From Coleophoma eucalyptorum (Eukaryota > Ascomycota > Leotiomycetes > Helotiales > Dermateaceae): DNA of 64,000 nt. The stretch spans positions 248,001 through 312,000 of the forward strand of contig JALRME010000020.1 of NCBI GenBank assembly GCA_026120035.1, written 5' to 3'. Below the pieces are notes generated by a model. That model saw only the letters and a program-made list of their open reading frames with translations. It ran no database searches and was not told where the DNA came from. Of this stretch, positions 10,947-22,005 are shown one piece after another (position 1 is the first letter of the stretch; the number at the start of each line of letters is the position of its first letter). Made by a program: the position numbers and the translations under genes.

Positions 10947-12766
10947 ATGGCACCGACATCCCTCCTCACAGCCATCGACTCAACTTCACACATTCACCTC
11001 GTAGTGGGCAGCAATCCGCTTGCAGCAGCCCGGTGTACAAAGTCCCTTGAGGTTGGCGCAACCCCCATACTGATCGCGCCATCCACGGCCGAGATCCATT
11101 ATGCGCTGCAGAAGCGTGTTGATAGCGGAGAGGTGAAATGGCTTCAGAAGGATTTTCAAAATGATGATGTTCTCAACTTGGGTAGGGCAGAGATTGGGAA
11201 TGTAGTTGATGCTGTGTTTATTACTGTTGGGCCGAGGGAAGCGTTGAGTAGGTTTCCTATTCGAGAGGCAATCAATTCTGGATAACGAAAGTGCTGATAG
11301 TCATAGGCACGCAAATCTACCAGCTTTGTAGGCGGAATCGTATTCCAGTGAATGTGGCAGATGCGCCGAATCTTTCCACTTTCTCCCTGCTCTCTACACA
11401 TACCGACGGGCCACTACAATTTGGTGTAACGACAAATGGACGAGGCTGCAAATTGGCATCCAGGATACGAAGAGAAATTGCGTCTTCGCTGCCGCCACAA
11501 CTCGGCGCTGCATGTGCACGCTTAGGCACAATTCGGAGGAGGATACAGGAGGAAGATCACCTATCACATCTTGCATTATCTGGGGATCTGGATGCAGAAG
11601 ATTCAATAGACCAGACAGCAAGCTTCAACAAGTTAGTCACAGAGGCAGATCTCGATGCTGCGAAGAGCAGGAGGATGCGCTGGTTATCACAGATTTGCGA
11701 ATATTGGCCATTGAAGAGACTTGCAAATATTACAGATGCAGATGTGGATTCTGTGCTAAAGGCTTATGCTGCAGACCCTTCTACCTTAGCACCTCTTAGT
11801 ACTGCAAGTCTCGATGACAGAGGTACCCAAAGAAGAGGCAGAATAGTTCTAGCTGGCAGCGGACCAGGTCATCCTGATCTACTAACACGAGCAACTCATA
11901 AGGCGATACTCTCAGCCGACGTCATTCTCGCGGACAAGCTTGTCCCAGCAGGTGTTCTCGATCTCATCCCACGCAGAACACCCGTCCACATAGCGCGCAA
12001 ATTTCCTGGAAACGCGGAGCGTGCACAGGAAGAACTGTTAGAACTCGGCCTCGCAGGTCTCAAAGCTGGAAAGACAGTCCTGCGCTTGAAGCAGGGAGAC
12101 CCTTATATCTACGGCCGCGGAGGAGAAGAGTTTGAGTATTTTCGCAAAGAGGGGTATGGTGATGTGATTAGTGTGCTTCCTGGCATCACGAGTGCGCTAA
12201 GTGCGCCGCTCTTTGCTGGAATTCCTGCAACACAGAGAGCTGTGAGCGATCAGGTGTTGGTCTGTACGGGTACAGGTAGGAAGGGAAAGCCTACTGTACC
12301 GCCCGAGTATGTGGATACAAGAACTGTGGTGTTCCTTATGGCGCTCCATCGCATATCGGGGTTGGTGGCTGATCTGACTACCCATGAACCAGAATCGGCT
12401 GCTCAGGAAGAGGCCACAGAAAAGATAGTCAATACGTCGAGGAGATTGTGGCCCAAGGAAACGCCATGCGCCGTCATCGAGCGGGCAAGCTGTCCTGACC
12501 AGCGAGTAATTCGAACCACACTTGAGTTCGTCTCAGCAGCCATCGAAGCCGAAGGTAGCCGCCCACCAGGGTTGCTAGTCTTGGGTGCAGCCTGTGAGGT
12601 GTTGCACAAGAGTGATGCAGGCAGAAAATGGGTTGTTGAGGAAGGCTTCAAAGGCTTTGAGGAATTCGGCGAGGCCGGCCTCGAAGAATTGATCGTGAAT
12701 GAGGGGCGGCCTGAAGCTGTTGTGCGTGGTGATTCGTACGGACAAGATCTGAAAGTCGCCGTCTAG
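10947..12766 (+). CDS. MET1: Uroporphyrinogen-III C-methyltransferase, Met1 type
   Basis: Makes precorrin-2 from uroporphyrinogen III with S-adenosylmethionine, the first step to sirohaem, the cofactor of sulfite and nitrite reductase. Exons 10947..11247 and 11307..12766 (301+1460 bp) give 586 residues; the intron is 59 bp. Residues 1 to about 230 form a Met8/CysG-N-like domain (HLVVGSNPLAAARC binds NAD). From about residue 278 comes the SUMT domain, with the SAM-binding motif VLAGSGPGHPDLLT and the GDPYIYGRGGEE loop. The start was chosen at MAPTSLL, which begins the first domain; an in-frame upstream ATG-less extension looks non-coding. This two-domain layout is usual in filamentous ascomycetes. 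Whether the N-terminal half is catalytically active cannot be told. It converges on SPC19, with 138 bp between the stop codons. Confidence 0.94.
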
Positions 12767-12904
12767 CTTCTTAGATATTCGTTGTTGCATTTGCGAGGGT
12801 ATACCCATATTCCGTAATTTATCTTAGGAATCATAACATCCATAGCCACGCCAAGCACCATAAACTCCATGACCTCGTAAATAATGTCCCTAGTCCTTTG
12901 AATA

Positions 12905-13526
12905 TCAAGCATCCTTTGTAGCAGCCACACTCATCCTCAACTGCCTCTGCCGTTGCTGACTCTGCAGCCCCAGTCTCTCGACTGCATATCCAAGCCGTTC
13001 CTTCTTCTGCCTCAGTGCCTTGAGTCGCATAACCTTCTCCTCCCCACCAATGCCCCCAGTCCTACCCCTCTTCGCGATCCTCCCATCCAAACTCTTCTTT
13101 CTCCTCATTCCCTCGCCTCCAGAACCACCCTGCTCAAGCCTCCCCTCCTGCAACTCCGCCTTTGCAATCAGCGCCTGTTCCCTGCGCTGCATCTTCGCAA
13201 CATGCGCCTCGGATCTATTGAGCAGCGTCGCAATCGCAGGCGTGAGTTCGGCGGCGAGCGTTGCCTGGGCCGTTTGGAGAGTCGATTGAGGGAGAAGCTC
13301 GAAGTGCTAGAAAGCGCATTAGACGTCAGCAAGCTTGGCAGATTATGGTTCTTTTGAGTGGTGCGATAAGTGGACGTACGCGCGTCGAGCTTAGTACTTT
13401 CTTCATCCGTGGGAAATCATTGATCCCACTGTCGAGAATTGCGATGGAGCTGTCGAGTAAGGAGAGCGATGAGCGGAGGGCTGTTACGCTGGCTGCGAGC
13501 GAGGCACTGGATGTTGATGTTGACAT
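12905..13526 (-). CDS. SPC19: DASH complex subunit Spc19
   Basis: Subunit of the fungal DASH/Dam1 complex, which links kinetochores to spindle microtubules in the nucleus. Exons 13526..13380 and 13306..12905 (147+402 bp) give 182 residues; the intron is 73 bp. The N-terminal exon (ASVTALRSSLSLLDSSIAIL) and the start of exon 2 (HFELLPQSTLQTAQATLAAE) match the Spc19 family pattern of two helices around an FELLP segment. The C-terminal half is a charged coiled coil rich in Arg, Lys and Glu. The length suits the family (about 160-200 residues in filamentous fungi). Recognition rests on these segments and not on a search. Confidence 0.87.
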
Positions 13527-14348
13527 TGCTACGTTGGATTTTGATGTTCGTTCGGTGCTGCTTTGGCAGTTTGAACTCCACCTATCACTGTCTCAGATTA
13601 TTGTATGCTAGCTCAGTATTGTATTGGTGTCGATACTGCCGGTATGCTGTCGATGTTGTGTTTTGGTGGGGTTGAAGTCGAGCTCTAGAACTGTTGTTTT
13701 CTTTCGCGTGAAGTTACGCGGTGAACGCATGAGTTCACGTGATCAGCTCCAGGTTTCCCCAAGTTTGGATCTGACAGATGCTTGGTATGACAGCGCATTG
13801 ACAGCGCGTTATGTGACTATTATTCCTCCTAAACTTCGCTTCAGCTTTCACTGAGTGAGACTCTCAGGTGTCGGTATTCTTACGGCATTCTTTACATTGT
13901 GCTGTGGGAAGTGTGATGGATTATAGTTCCTCGTAAAACTAGGATTGTTCTGCATGTTGCTCTCCTGACCTTTTTTTACCAACGGCGCTTTGAATAGGCA
14001 TCATGGGAGTTTGCTCCTATCAGATAGTTAGATTAGAGCACCTTCTGAGCATCTTACCTTACGCATTACTGTCCATGCAGCTAATGAAAGTTATTCTGAT
14101 TGTGGTTTAAGCGAGCACTAATTCGACTTGACTTGAGATATTTGCTACAAGTATTATATTCAGGAAGATTTGACGTAGATAGGGCTAGATTGATCTTGCC
14201 CCTTAGTCAGAGTAGATGACCAAGGGTAGATGGAATGGACTCGTTTGAAACCTCAGCGAAGATTAGTACCAAGGATTCTCAGTTGTCAGCTTTCTTTCGT
14301 CATTAAGAACAGATCATTTCAATCTTCTAAGTTAAGCCGTAACAGGAC
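13527..14348. other. Intergenic region between SPC19 and the MBL gene
   Basis: It contains the SPC19 promoter and the 3' flank of the next minus-strand gene. No supported gene, RNA or repeat was seen. Confidence 0.5.
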
Positions 14349-15431
14349 TCAAGAGCCGATGGCACCACTGAAATCCTTCAAAAATGCCCATCTCGCTTTC
14401 TTCACCCAGCCCTTCTTCACAAAGTCATTAGCATGTGCCGGAAAAAAATCTACAATATCCAGCAGACTCTCATCATGAGCCATAACGACCAGGATTCGCT
14501 CATCAACATCCACCTCTTGCACCTTCTCAATCGTCTGCTCTGCCACATCAGGGTCCACAGCACCAGGTGCAGTTCCATCCGGCATGCGAATGCTATAGAA
14601 CGGCTTTTCAGAATCGTTGTCACGCAATAGGGGCGTGAACATGGCACCAGGACATGGCGCTACGCTGGTTTGCACCAGTGGGTGAGGCGAGATAGATTCT
14701 GGGAAAGGCATATACCGCGAAGGACGAAACTCGCCGCCGTGATGACAAGAATCTGCACCCATAAACACATAGCTATCGGGATCTACAGTGACTCGTGCAA
14801 GACCGCAGATATGACCAACTGTGTGGCCGGGCGCATCTAGCAGGTAGAAGCTCCCGTCAGCAAAATAATCAACTGCGGGGAAGTTCCCGATCTTGGGAGC
14901 GCGATCAGAGAAAGAGATCTCCTCTATTTCTCGGCCTTCGTAATCAGACTCGAGAATTAAACTCTCTTCATTCGTGGGGTAGCCTGGGAGGAATTCTTTT
15001 TTGAAGCCAGGCCCGACGATGAGTTTCGTTTTCTTGCTGAATGTCGATACGTCTCCGATGTGATCCCAGTGATGATGGCTCCAGACCACCGCTTCGATCT
15101 CGTCTGTCTTGATATCCTCATCTTCTAAAATCTCCTTTACATCCTTTTCCGTCTTGACCGTCCACCGGCTCACGCTCTTAACCACTTTTGGTGCGAGATT
15201 CTGCCAATCTGGCCGCACGCCGAGATCAAAAATGACTTTGCGGTTACTTAAAGGGTGTGTTATTAGGAATGCGTACGCTGGTGCGGAGAGAGTTTCATAG
15301 CCCTTAGTTACGGGGTAGACCATCATTGACATGGGAAAGTCCGTGATAAGTGCTGTGGTGTTGATTATCTGGACATGTACCGTCGAGGTGGAGAGCGGAA
15401 TTTTGAGATCTGGTGGTGGCTGAGGTGCCAT
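14349..15431 (-). CDS. Metallo-beta-lactamase-fold hydrolase
   Basis: Single-exon gene of 360 residues. The zinc-binding signature HxHxDH is complete in SHHHWDHIGD (His119, His121, Asp123, His124). Further ligands are expected in LDAPGHTVGH (His in the GHT motif), in FMGADSCHHGG (Asp) and in VVMAHDESLL near the end. There is no signal peptide, so the protein is probably cytosolic. Fungal homologues are usually annotated as metallo-beta-lactamase superfamily or lactonase-like proteins. Possible roles include lactone or thioester hydrolysis in detoxification or in secondary metabolism. The substrate is unknown. The start at MAPQPPP is the only good one. Confidence 0.9.
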   Translation of the reverse strand: MAPQPPPDLKIPLSTSTVHVQIINTTALITDFPMSMMVYPVTKGYETLSAPAYAFLITHPLSNRKVIFDLGVRPDWQNLAPKVVKSVSRWTVKTEKDVKEILEDEDIKTDEIEAVVWSHHHWDHIGDVSTFSKKTKLIVGPGFKKEFLPGYPTNEESLILESDYEGREIEEISFSDRAPKIGNFPAVDYFADGSFYLLDAPGHTVGHICGLARVTVDPDSYVFMGADSCHHGGEFRPSRYMPFPESISPHPLVQTSVAPCPGAMFTPLLRDNDSEKPFYSIRMPDGTAPGAVDPDVAEQTIEKVQEVDVDERILVVMAHDESLLDIVDFFPAHANDFVKKGWVKKARWAFLKDFSGAIGS

Positions 15432-15707
15432 GATTGCCCTTGAAAGATATTTTCCAGTACTAAACCACTCTTCAGATTAGATCTAATTTGAACGGAGAGT
15501 TGAGAATACGAGTTCGTAGTCTTATCAGTATCTTTGATGCGGATTCCTACACCCCATTCTAGAAGTGGTGGTTGGCTGTCATCACATGATTTCATAAACT
15601 CAACTCACGGACATTTACATTCTAACTCACCAGTTACAAGAAAAATATATGAATTTATATTCCAAACGATTTGCTTAGGAGTTATTTTAACTATTTATTC
15701 CCTTGCC

Positions 15708-17720
15708 TCAATCCCTTAGTAGTGGGGGGCTGGGAAGCTTATCAAATGTTGCCTCGTATGCACTCATGAAGCGAAAGATCAGGTCCTCTCTTCCAGCTTT
15801 AGCGATGACGAACATACCATATGGCTGACCAGTAACTTCGAAGATTCCCAGAGGAATATTAGATGTTGGATATCCTATTGACAAGTGTGAGACTTGACGA
15901 TCTTTCAATACTAGCTAATCCTGACATACCTGCAGTAGCTGCAAAGCCGACAATCTGACTATCTGAATTTGATACCAGGAGCTCGACATCATGCTCGTCC
16001 ATCAAGTTGTCGATTCCTGCTCTCGCCAAATCCCTAAGAATTAAATACGCCTCTTCAGCCTGTGGAGCTGAGAGAGGTGAATATAGAGAGTCAATCAAAG
16101 GTTGCTGATCGGGAGAAGCTGTACCCGTGTCAGTTATGCATCTTCTACAAATTCCGAGGAGAAAAGCAGCAGTGATCTTACGTTCAGGCATAGCCAGTTC
16201 CTTATTTTCCTCATTGAATTTTATCAACTGGGGCAGATCATGCACTTCTGCCTTTTCAAATTGCTCACAGAATTCTTTAAACACAGCAGGGAATTCAAAG
16301 ACTATAGTTGTTAGCACCTAGGAGAAAAAGGCTTTGGAAACACGTACAAGCAATTTGATGCGATGTTGTGCCCCCATGGTTCAGTGTATCTGGCTCTGGT
16401 AACCTTATAGGATATACAGCCTTTCCACCTAGTTCATTCATCCTGGACACAACGCCTTCGAACTTGGATTTCTGCTCGCCAAATCAGCTTGTCCATATAC
16501 CCCAAGAAATGCGAAGCTTACGATGCCAGGTGATTGCCATTTCTCTTGTGGAGGATCCGCCCATTTCAGATCAAGGAAGCCGGCCTTCACACCATCCCAA
16601 CTCTTTGTCATAAAGTGCTGATAGCCCAGGGTGGGAAGTTTATTTCTTGCATCAGGTGTGAGAATTGTCTCACATAGCAGGGCGAGATCAGCTGGCGTTT
16701 TCGCCATGGGCCCAATACAGTCAAATGAGGAGCTGATTCGAAATGACCCGTCATGAGACACGTAACCTTTACTAGGCTTAATGGCATACAGACCATTCTT
16801 ACCTGCTGGATATACTAAAGAACCGCCAGTCTCTGTACCAATTGATAGAGGCGAGAAGCCGGCTGAGACTGCAACGCCAGACCCCGACGATGAGCCACCA
16901 CAGGCCTAATTAAATTTAGAGAGACCATTCCAATGGTTTAAGAACTCTACTAACACTTTCTTGCATAATGGAGCTGGTGGCTTTCTTTCTTTGCTCTGGT
17001 GTTCTAGGGTCATATGCCGAAATCGTCTGTCCACCATATGCTGAGTATCCCGGATCTAAGTTCGTGGCTCTATGGTTTTATCACTTTAGAGATTTAAAGC
17101 AATGCTTTAATAGCATCGGATACTAACCTATGCCCACAAAACTCCTGCGCAAAGAATTAGAAGGTCTGCTGATAATGGTCATTCAACTTCTTCACTTACC
17201 GTCAATGCTGCTTTTCCCAGGATGACCATGCCAGCATCAATACACTTCGAACAGCTCAGTCTCAAAACTAGAAAAAGAGAAACACGACTCACTTGTTGAA
17301 GCACAGTAGCCGTCTTCTTGGGCTTCGCGTCGGCGAATACGAAAGCCCCACTGGTTGTTTTCATACCAAGTGAAGGATGTGTCATGATGCAATCCTATCA
17401 TCAGGTTAGGACTTCGTCTAGCTATTGATTCAGATGCTGAACGATTATCTACTTGCCTTCACAACAACAGGCAACCCATGAAGTGGACCTCGAATCTTCC
17501 CATTCCTGCGCTCGTCGTCCAATGCTTTCGCCTGAGCAAGGACATTTTCCCTCGGCGCAACGGATAATAGAGCATGAAGTTTTAATCCAGCATTATTGTG
17601 TTTCTCGATTTGGACTATGTATGTCTCGAGGGCTTCAACACTCGTTAAAGTTCCGCGGGTCATCATATCTTGTAGTTCAACCGCTGTGGCGGAAAGAACA
17701 TCGAATGGTTTATCCGCCAT
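15708..17720 (-). CDS. Amidase-signature family hydrolase, ten exons
   Basis: Amidase (GatA/acetamidase superfamily) that hydrolyses C-N amide bonds. Ten exons join to 508 residues: 17720..17457, 17394..17293, 17244..17200, 17144..17128, 17069..16955, 16905..16522, 16471..16348, 16301..16182, 16118..15930 and 15874..15708 (1527 bp in frame). The Ser-cisSer-Lys triad is present: Lys in GLPVVVKD (exons 1-2), the cis-Ser in ACGGSSSGSG, and the nucleophile in IGTETGGSL. The first intron starts with GC (AAG|GCAAGT), and the fourth exon is only 17 bp yet supplies EFCGHR. The length is close to fungal acetamidases (about 540). No signal peptide. The substrate is unknown. Its 5' end lies 884 bp from the divergent PLC gene. 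Confidence 0.88.
17128..17144 (-). other. 17-bp microexon of the amidase gene
   Basis: Without this exon the reading frame breaks and the conserved EFCGHR segment (normally following ANLTEF in amidases) is lost. It is flanked by GTAAGT...GCGCAG upstream and GTTAGT...CCATAG downstream. Confidence 0.7.
17395..17456 (-). other. GC-AG intron in the amidase gene
   Basis: The 62-bp intron starts AAG|GCAAGT and ends ATAG. It must be removed to join the catalytic Lys segment VVVK to DCIMTHPSLG. No GT donor nearby keeps the frame. Confidence 0.7.
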
Positions 17721-18604
17721 ATTTTTTTGTTCGGGTTTTTACAGCAAATGAAGTTTGGAAGAGAATTGATAATCTGATAGAATTATTGAGTAAACTCAAT
17801 TTATTTTTTCTTTATATGCAACTCGTTATCCTGGTGCCTGCCAGGCGTCAACAACTCAGCATTGCGGGCAAAACCTCTAGGCGACCAGATCAAGTTTCAA
17901 TCGCCCGAAAGAGGAAGCTGCAAAAGTGCCTCGATTACAATCACGAAACTGTTGATCAAGTGCGCATTGGATACCTAGCTTAAGAAGCTTAAGAGCTCCT
18001 TTCTTCAGGAAAGTATTTATCAGAATTAATACTTTCTCAATAGTATAGGTAGTACTAGAACGATGCCCAGCAAGTTCCCAGTCTGCGCGAGCTTGTGCCG
18101 CCTGTGCATCGAGACCGGAGGCACGTTTATTGATGTGTGGCCTTGTTGCCAAGCTGCTAATATGTTAAATTAAACGGTCTTGGCTTTGTAATAAATAAGA
18201 ACATCCCGACATAATTACAGCTCAAGACAAAAGTTGAGTCAGCGCTATCATCTGACAGTTATTAGGCGGCCAGGAAGCTTCGAGTCCTGTTCGTACTGGT
18301 TAAATCCAGCTGCGAATCCGAACCCTTTGCTTCTTTCAACAAGAAGTTAAAAGGGAGTAAACTTCAGATACACTTTTAACGTTAACTTTGTCTTGATATT
18401 GTATCCACGTGAGTCAAGCATTGTATTAGTGTTGAGTAGAAGTGAGGGAGAGATGGTCGGGTTCCTGCCAACTTTAGCGAAGTTGCACCACGCCAGCCAG
18501 GGCGGATGCGGAGCACCATTGGTTGGGCACACGTGAAAGCATCAGCATACCCATAAATATAAATCCTGGAAAAGTCGTATCTTGACCGTCTTTAAACTGC
18601 CGCA
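17721..18604. other. Divergent promoter region between amidase and PLC genes
   Basis: It serves both flanking genes, which are transcribed away from each other. The PLC side has a TATA box at 18558. I see no gene; the minus-strand reading frame at 17877-18152 has no recognisable feature. Confidence 0.5.
18558..18564 (+). promoter_or_regulatory. Putative TATA box of the PLC gene
   Basis: TATAAAT lies 47 bp upstream of the start codon at 18605. The distance implies a very short 5' UTR. Confidence 0.45.
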
Positions 18605-19896
18605 ATGCTTCGTTTTAGCCTTGCTCTGTTGTTGTCTCTGAGCACAGCTGCTCTGGCAGTTCCTCTCTCTGGTTACTATTCCTCGGCAGCCTCTCTTGCC
18701 ATTCTCGCGCAGCAGAAGGTTCTTCGCGATGCCTCGCCGATCTTTGGCGAGTATGAAAAAACAAGCACCAACACATCAAAATGGATGAAAGAGTACCCAG
18801 ACTCGACGAAGCTTGTGCATATGAATATCCCCGGTACTCACGATAGTTCTACTGCAAGTCATCCAGCCACAATGCGAAACACCTTGTGAATGTCGCCAGA
18901 CTGGCAGATATTCCTGGGCGTCGTTTTGTAGATCGCGGGCATAAAGAAAGCTAACATCAATTGCAGTGGAATTACTCGGACGCCACTCAAAATGCTCTGA
19001 AACATGTGACTGATCTGGATGGTGTAACTGTTTATCCACCTGCCATCTACAGATGCCAGGACAAGCCATTTATCGATATGCTTAACCTTGGAATTCGTGC
19101 TTTCGATTTACGTTTTGCATTTGATCCAACCAACAGCACACTGGTTTTCTGGCACGGTCAAGCTCTGCAGTCTGAGACCGCGACTGTGGAAGATGTCTTG
19201 TTTGGCTTCTACAAGTGGTTGGATGACCACCCTAGCGAAGCTGTCCTTCTGTCATTTCAATATGAAGGCTCCACAACTTTATATGCCGCCAATGATGCTG
19301 CTGTACAGCTAAACATATTTAATATCCTCACTTCAGACCATGCGAAGAAATACTTCGTACAAACCCAAGGCCAGCTGGGCACTCTTGGTAAGGCACGAGG
19401 AAAGATCATACTACTTCGACGCTTTGATCTGGATCAGCTTGCCGAGTCTTACTCCGAGCAGTTGCCAGGGCTTCATTTTTCTCCAAGCTTGTGGACCGAC
19501 AACGATCCAGCCATAGCGCTGACATACAATACCGAGAAGAACCTCACAGCTTACATCGAAGATTACTATGGCCTCGACTCACCCATTGGGTCTGGGGCAG
19601 CACTTAACATTCAATGGAAGTACAACGCCACTACAGCACATCTCCTTAAAGCAGCTACGCAGCATCCCGACAGTCTTTTCTGGTCCTTTGCATCTAGCAA
19701 TTATGATACAGATATGCCTCCCGAGACGCCCGAGATTATGGCATTGGGTAACGGGACGGATTATACTCCTCGTGGTGGTGTCAACCAAATGTTGGTGCCG
19801 TTCTTCAAGAACATGACTGGAAAGCGTGTCGGGATTGTTATGTTTGATTTCTTTGAGACTCCTAGTACTTTAGTTCCTGCTTTATTAAGTCTATAA
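18605..19896 (+). CDS. Secreted PI-PLC X-domain phosphodiesterase
   Basis: Bacterial-type phosphatidylinositol phospholipase C-like protein, expected outside the cell or at its surface. Exons 18605..18853 and 18967..19896 (249+930 bp) give 392 residues. A signal peptide is clear (LALLLSLSTAALAVP). The catalytic His pair is visible as His79 in PGTHDSST and His146 in FWHGQ; RAFDLRFAF and the SFQYEG strand also fit the TIM-barrel fold. Several N-glycosylation sequons are present. The intron begins with GC (ACT|GCAAGT); using it restores THDSSTWNYSD, whereas the nearest GT donor gives stops or a frame break. Lipid substrate and true activity are unproven; some relatives are inactive. Confidence 0.88.
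18854..18966 (+). other. GC-AG intron in the PLC gene
   Basis: The 113-bp intron starts ACT|GCAAGT and ends TTGCAG. Both flanking exons are phase 0, and the joined peptide HDSSTWNYSD matches the usual PI-PLC X motif region. Confidence 0.7.
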
Positions 19897-20329
19897 GACT
19901 TGAGCATTTGACATATAGACATATATAATATCTTACAGATGCTTCATATCTGCATTATGAAATCTCTTGAGTACGAACTCCAATAGCCATTAAGGCAGTC
20001 ACGCTAGGTGGTTGAGGTTGTCAATGAATGCTTGATAGTTAGCTGCTTTAAACAAATAGCATACTCTTTCTTACCCATCCTAGATATTTTAGCCACGATT
20101 TCCATGACGCCGCCGTAATCGCTTAACTTTCTCCCATCAGTCTGCTAGGCCACGAGGTACGAAACACTTTTGCACTATGAATAGAGGTAGAAGTAGAGAT
20201 GAATTTGACTATTAAGAGTGTGTACTATTTCTTTTCTGTAGATTACTATCGCAAAAGTATAATTTGCCGCGCTGAATTGACGAAGGAAAATAAAGTCCTC
20301 CATTAGCCAGGCAACTTAACCTCCAGCTC
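19897..20329. other. Convergent 3' region between PLC and carbonic anhydrase
   Basis: Both neighbouring genes end into this stretch, so it should hold their 3' UTRs. No gene was seen. Confidence 0.5.
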
Positions 20330-21082
20330 CTACAAATCGACAGGCGCCATGAGACCTGTCTTGATATCAAATGTAAAACCAATACACTTATCCGCAAGCT
20401 CTTTCCTGATGAATGGGGAGGACTTCAAAATTTCAAGGTCGTCTTTGACACTCTGCTCGAGACTATCTCTTTGTTAGCATGCGCTCTAAACAACAAACTT
20501 GTCGTACTCACTTATTGATGGCGCCGAAATACGTTCCCTCAATCTCCTCCCCCTTCTCTGGAAGGCGTTCTTTCAATCCGGTTTTGATCATTTCCTCAGT
20601 GAAGCTGAGGGCACCACAATCTAGCCAGAAGATCAGCTAGGCCATACATGGGGGACCCTGAAGGTTCAAGGAATACTTACCGGTATGATGAACCACAACG
20701 ACGTTTTCAACGTGCAAGAAAACATCTAGTGCCGCAATGTCCTGGATGGCAGGAGCAGCATGGCCGCAAATGTTCCGAATTGTGATGGGGCTAATGGCTG
20801 GAGAAAGGTCCAAGAATTTCTCCGGCGTCACTCGAGGGTCTACGCAGGTGACTGGATGTTTGTCAGTGCATGGTTATCTAGGTTAGTAATTGAAATTCCT
20901 TACGGATGATGGTATTGGGAGTCTTAAGTCCCAGGGCAGATATCTCGGTGAAGAGTGGAATCGGCTCATGACTTGCTGCGACGGTCCTAATTGACTATAA
21001 GCATAGCCCCATCTAGCATTGTGGGAGCTAATATATACTTGTTTTGATCAAGGATCGTGGCTACGAGGGGGTTCTGGGCCAT
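20330..21082 (-). CDS. Beta-class carbonic anhydrase-like protein
   Basis: Zinc enzyme family that interconverts carbon dioxide and bicarbonate. Five exons, 21082..21039, 20986..20904, 20851..20681, 20620..20512 and 20462..20330 (44+83+171+109+133 bp), give 179 residues. Zinc ligands appear as Cys in TCVDPR (with the Asp-Arg dyad) and as His and Cys in VVHHTDCG, which forms only after splicing of the third intron. The NICGHAAP segment also fits. The protein is short, like the minimal fungal beta-CAs of about 170 residues. There is no signal or targeting peptide, so it is probably cytosolic. Whether it is an active anhydrase or a divergent member is open. Confidence 0.88.
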
Positions 21083-21198
21083 TTTGGAGGTGTTGGTTTA
21101 TTGAATATGAAGATTGACTTGTGGTTTTAGATTGAGAACGAATTTGTTGCAGAATGCGAATTATGTGATGGAGAACTTGGAAGAGATTTGAGCATCCT

Positions 21199-21212
21199 TT
21201 TATATATATTTT
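21199..21212 (-). promoter_or_regulatory. Putative TATA box of the carbonic anhydrase gene
   Basis: On the minus strand an ATATATATAAAAGG stretch lies about 115 bp upstream of the start codon. Confidence 0.45.
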
Positions 21213-21720
21213 CATTCTCATAATCCATCACAAGCATCGTAAACCAGTTTGGCTCCTTGGCTACCACATACCTCGTCCTTGGCTTGCGTTTCTTCTCAAG
21301 CCATCTAGGTCAGGGTATTACTTTCCAGCTCAAATCATCTATACCAGTGTACTGCTTTCCGATTTGAAAACATCTCCTGTAAATCCGGTAGGCAGAAGTT
21401 CGACGGGAGTGATTCAATGGCTAGGCGCATTTTTACTTGCTTTCATTTGGATAGCATAAACCGAGGCCAGCACACTGCTTTCCAATTCAGGAAGTTTCGG
21501 TATTCCAGAGGGTCAACATTGAAGCTAAACGTAGTATTCCCGAGCACGGGAAGGCCGCAATGGCTTTGGGTGTAAAGAGGTTCAGCCATATACGCGAGGA
21601 GATCCAAAGCCCGCTCAGAGCTTACATCATCGCCTGGCGTGCGGCTGTAAGTCAGAACGCCGTGTGGGGAATTTGTAATCAACCTAACGCCGGGTTCCAA
21701 AATCATTTTCTCCGAGGAGA

Positions 21721-21740
21721 CATGAGTACACATGAGTACA
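21721..21740. repeat. Perfect 2 x 10-bp tandem repeat
   Basis: CATGAGTACA is repeated directly without a spacer. It lies about 265 bp upstream of the regulator gene at 22006. Confidence 0.75.
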
Positions 21741-22005
21741 TCTCCCTATACCCTACATCCAGGAGCGCATGTAAGCGGCTCTTACTGCTTCTGGGCAATT
21801 GTGGCCTGGTCGTTTGTCTTGGCAGCCAACGCTTATCTCACTCGTGGTCGTGACGCTGCATCCTGCACAAGGCTTAGGTAACGGGTACTACTTACCTCGG
21901 TGTAGTTTCGACAACTTCAAGAAACTACCAGCCTACTCTGAGGATGACTTGGGCTGTAAGTTTAGTTGTCACTTTCCACCATCTAGATTGCCGTTCCTGG
22001 CCGCA

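Larger units (their letters stand above)
21083..22005. other. Divergent intergenic region before the first regulator gene
   Basis: It holds promoters of the carbonic anhydrase and of the regulator at 22006. A minus-strand reading frame (21443-21733) has a protein-like composition but no motif, start context or splice support, so it is not called. A perfect 2 x 10 bp repeat lies at 21721-21740. Confidence 0.4.

Noticed and set aside
18885..18966. GT donor after PATMRNTL in the PLC gene
   Set aside because: All combinations with downstream acceptors meet a stop or shift the frame; the GC donor restores the conserved motif.
21443..21733. Minus-strand frame of about 96 codons with protein-like composition
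   Set aside because: No recognisable domain, and the preceding sequence offers no supported upstream exon.
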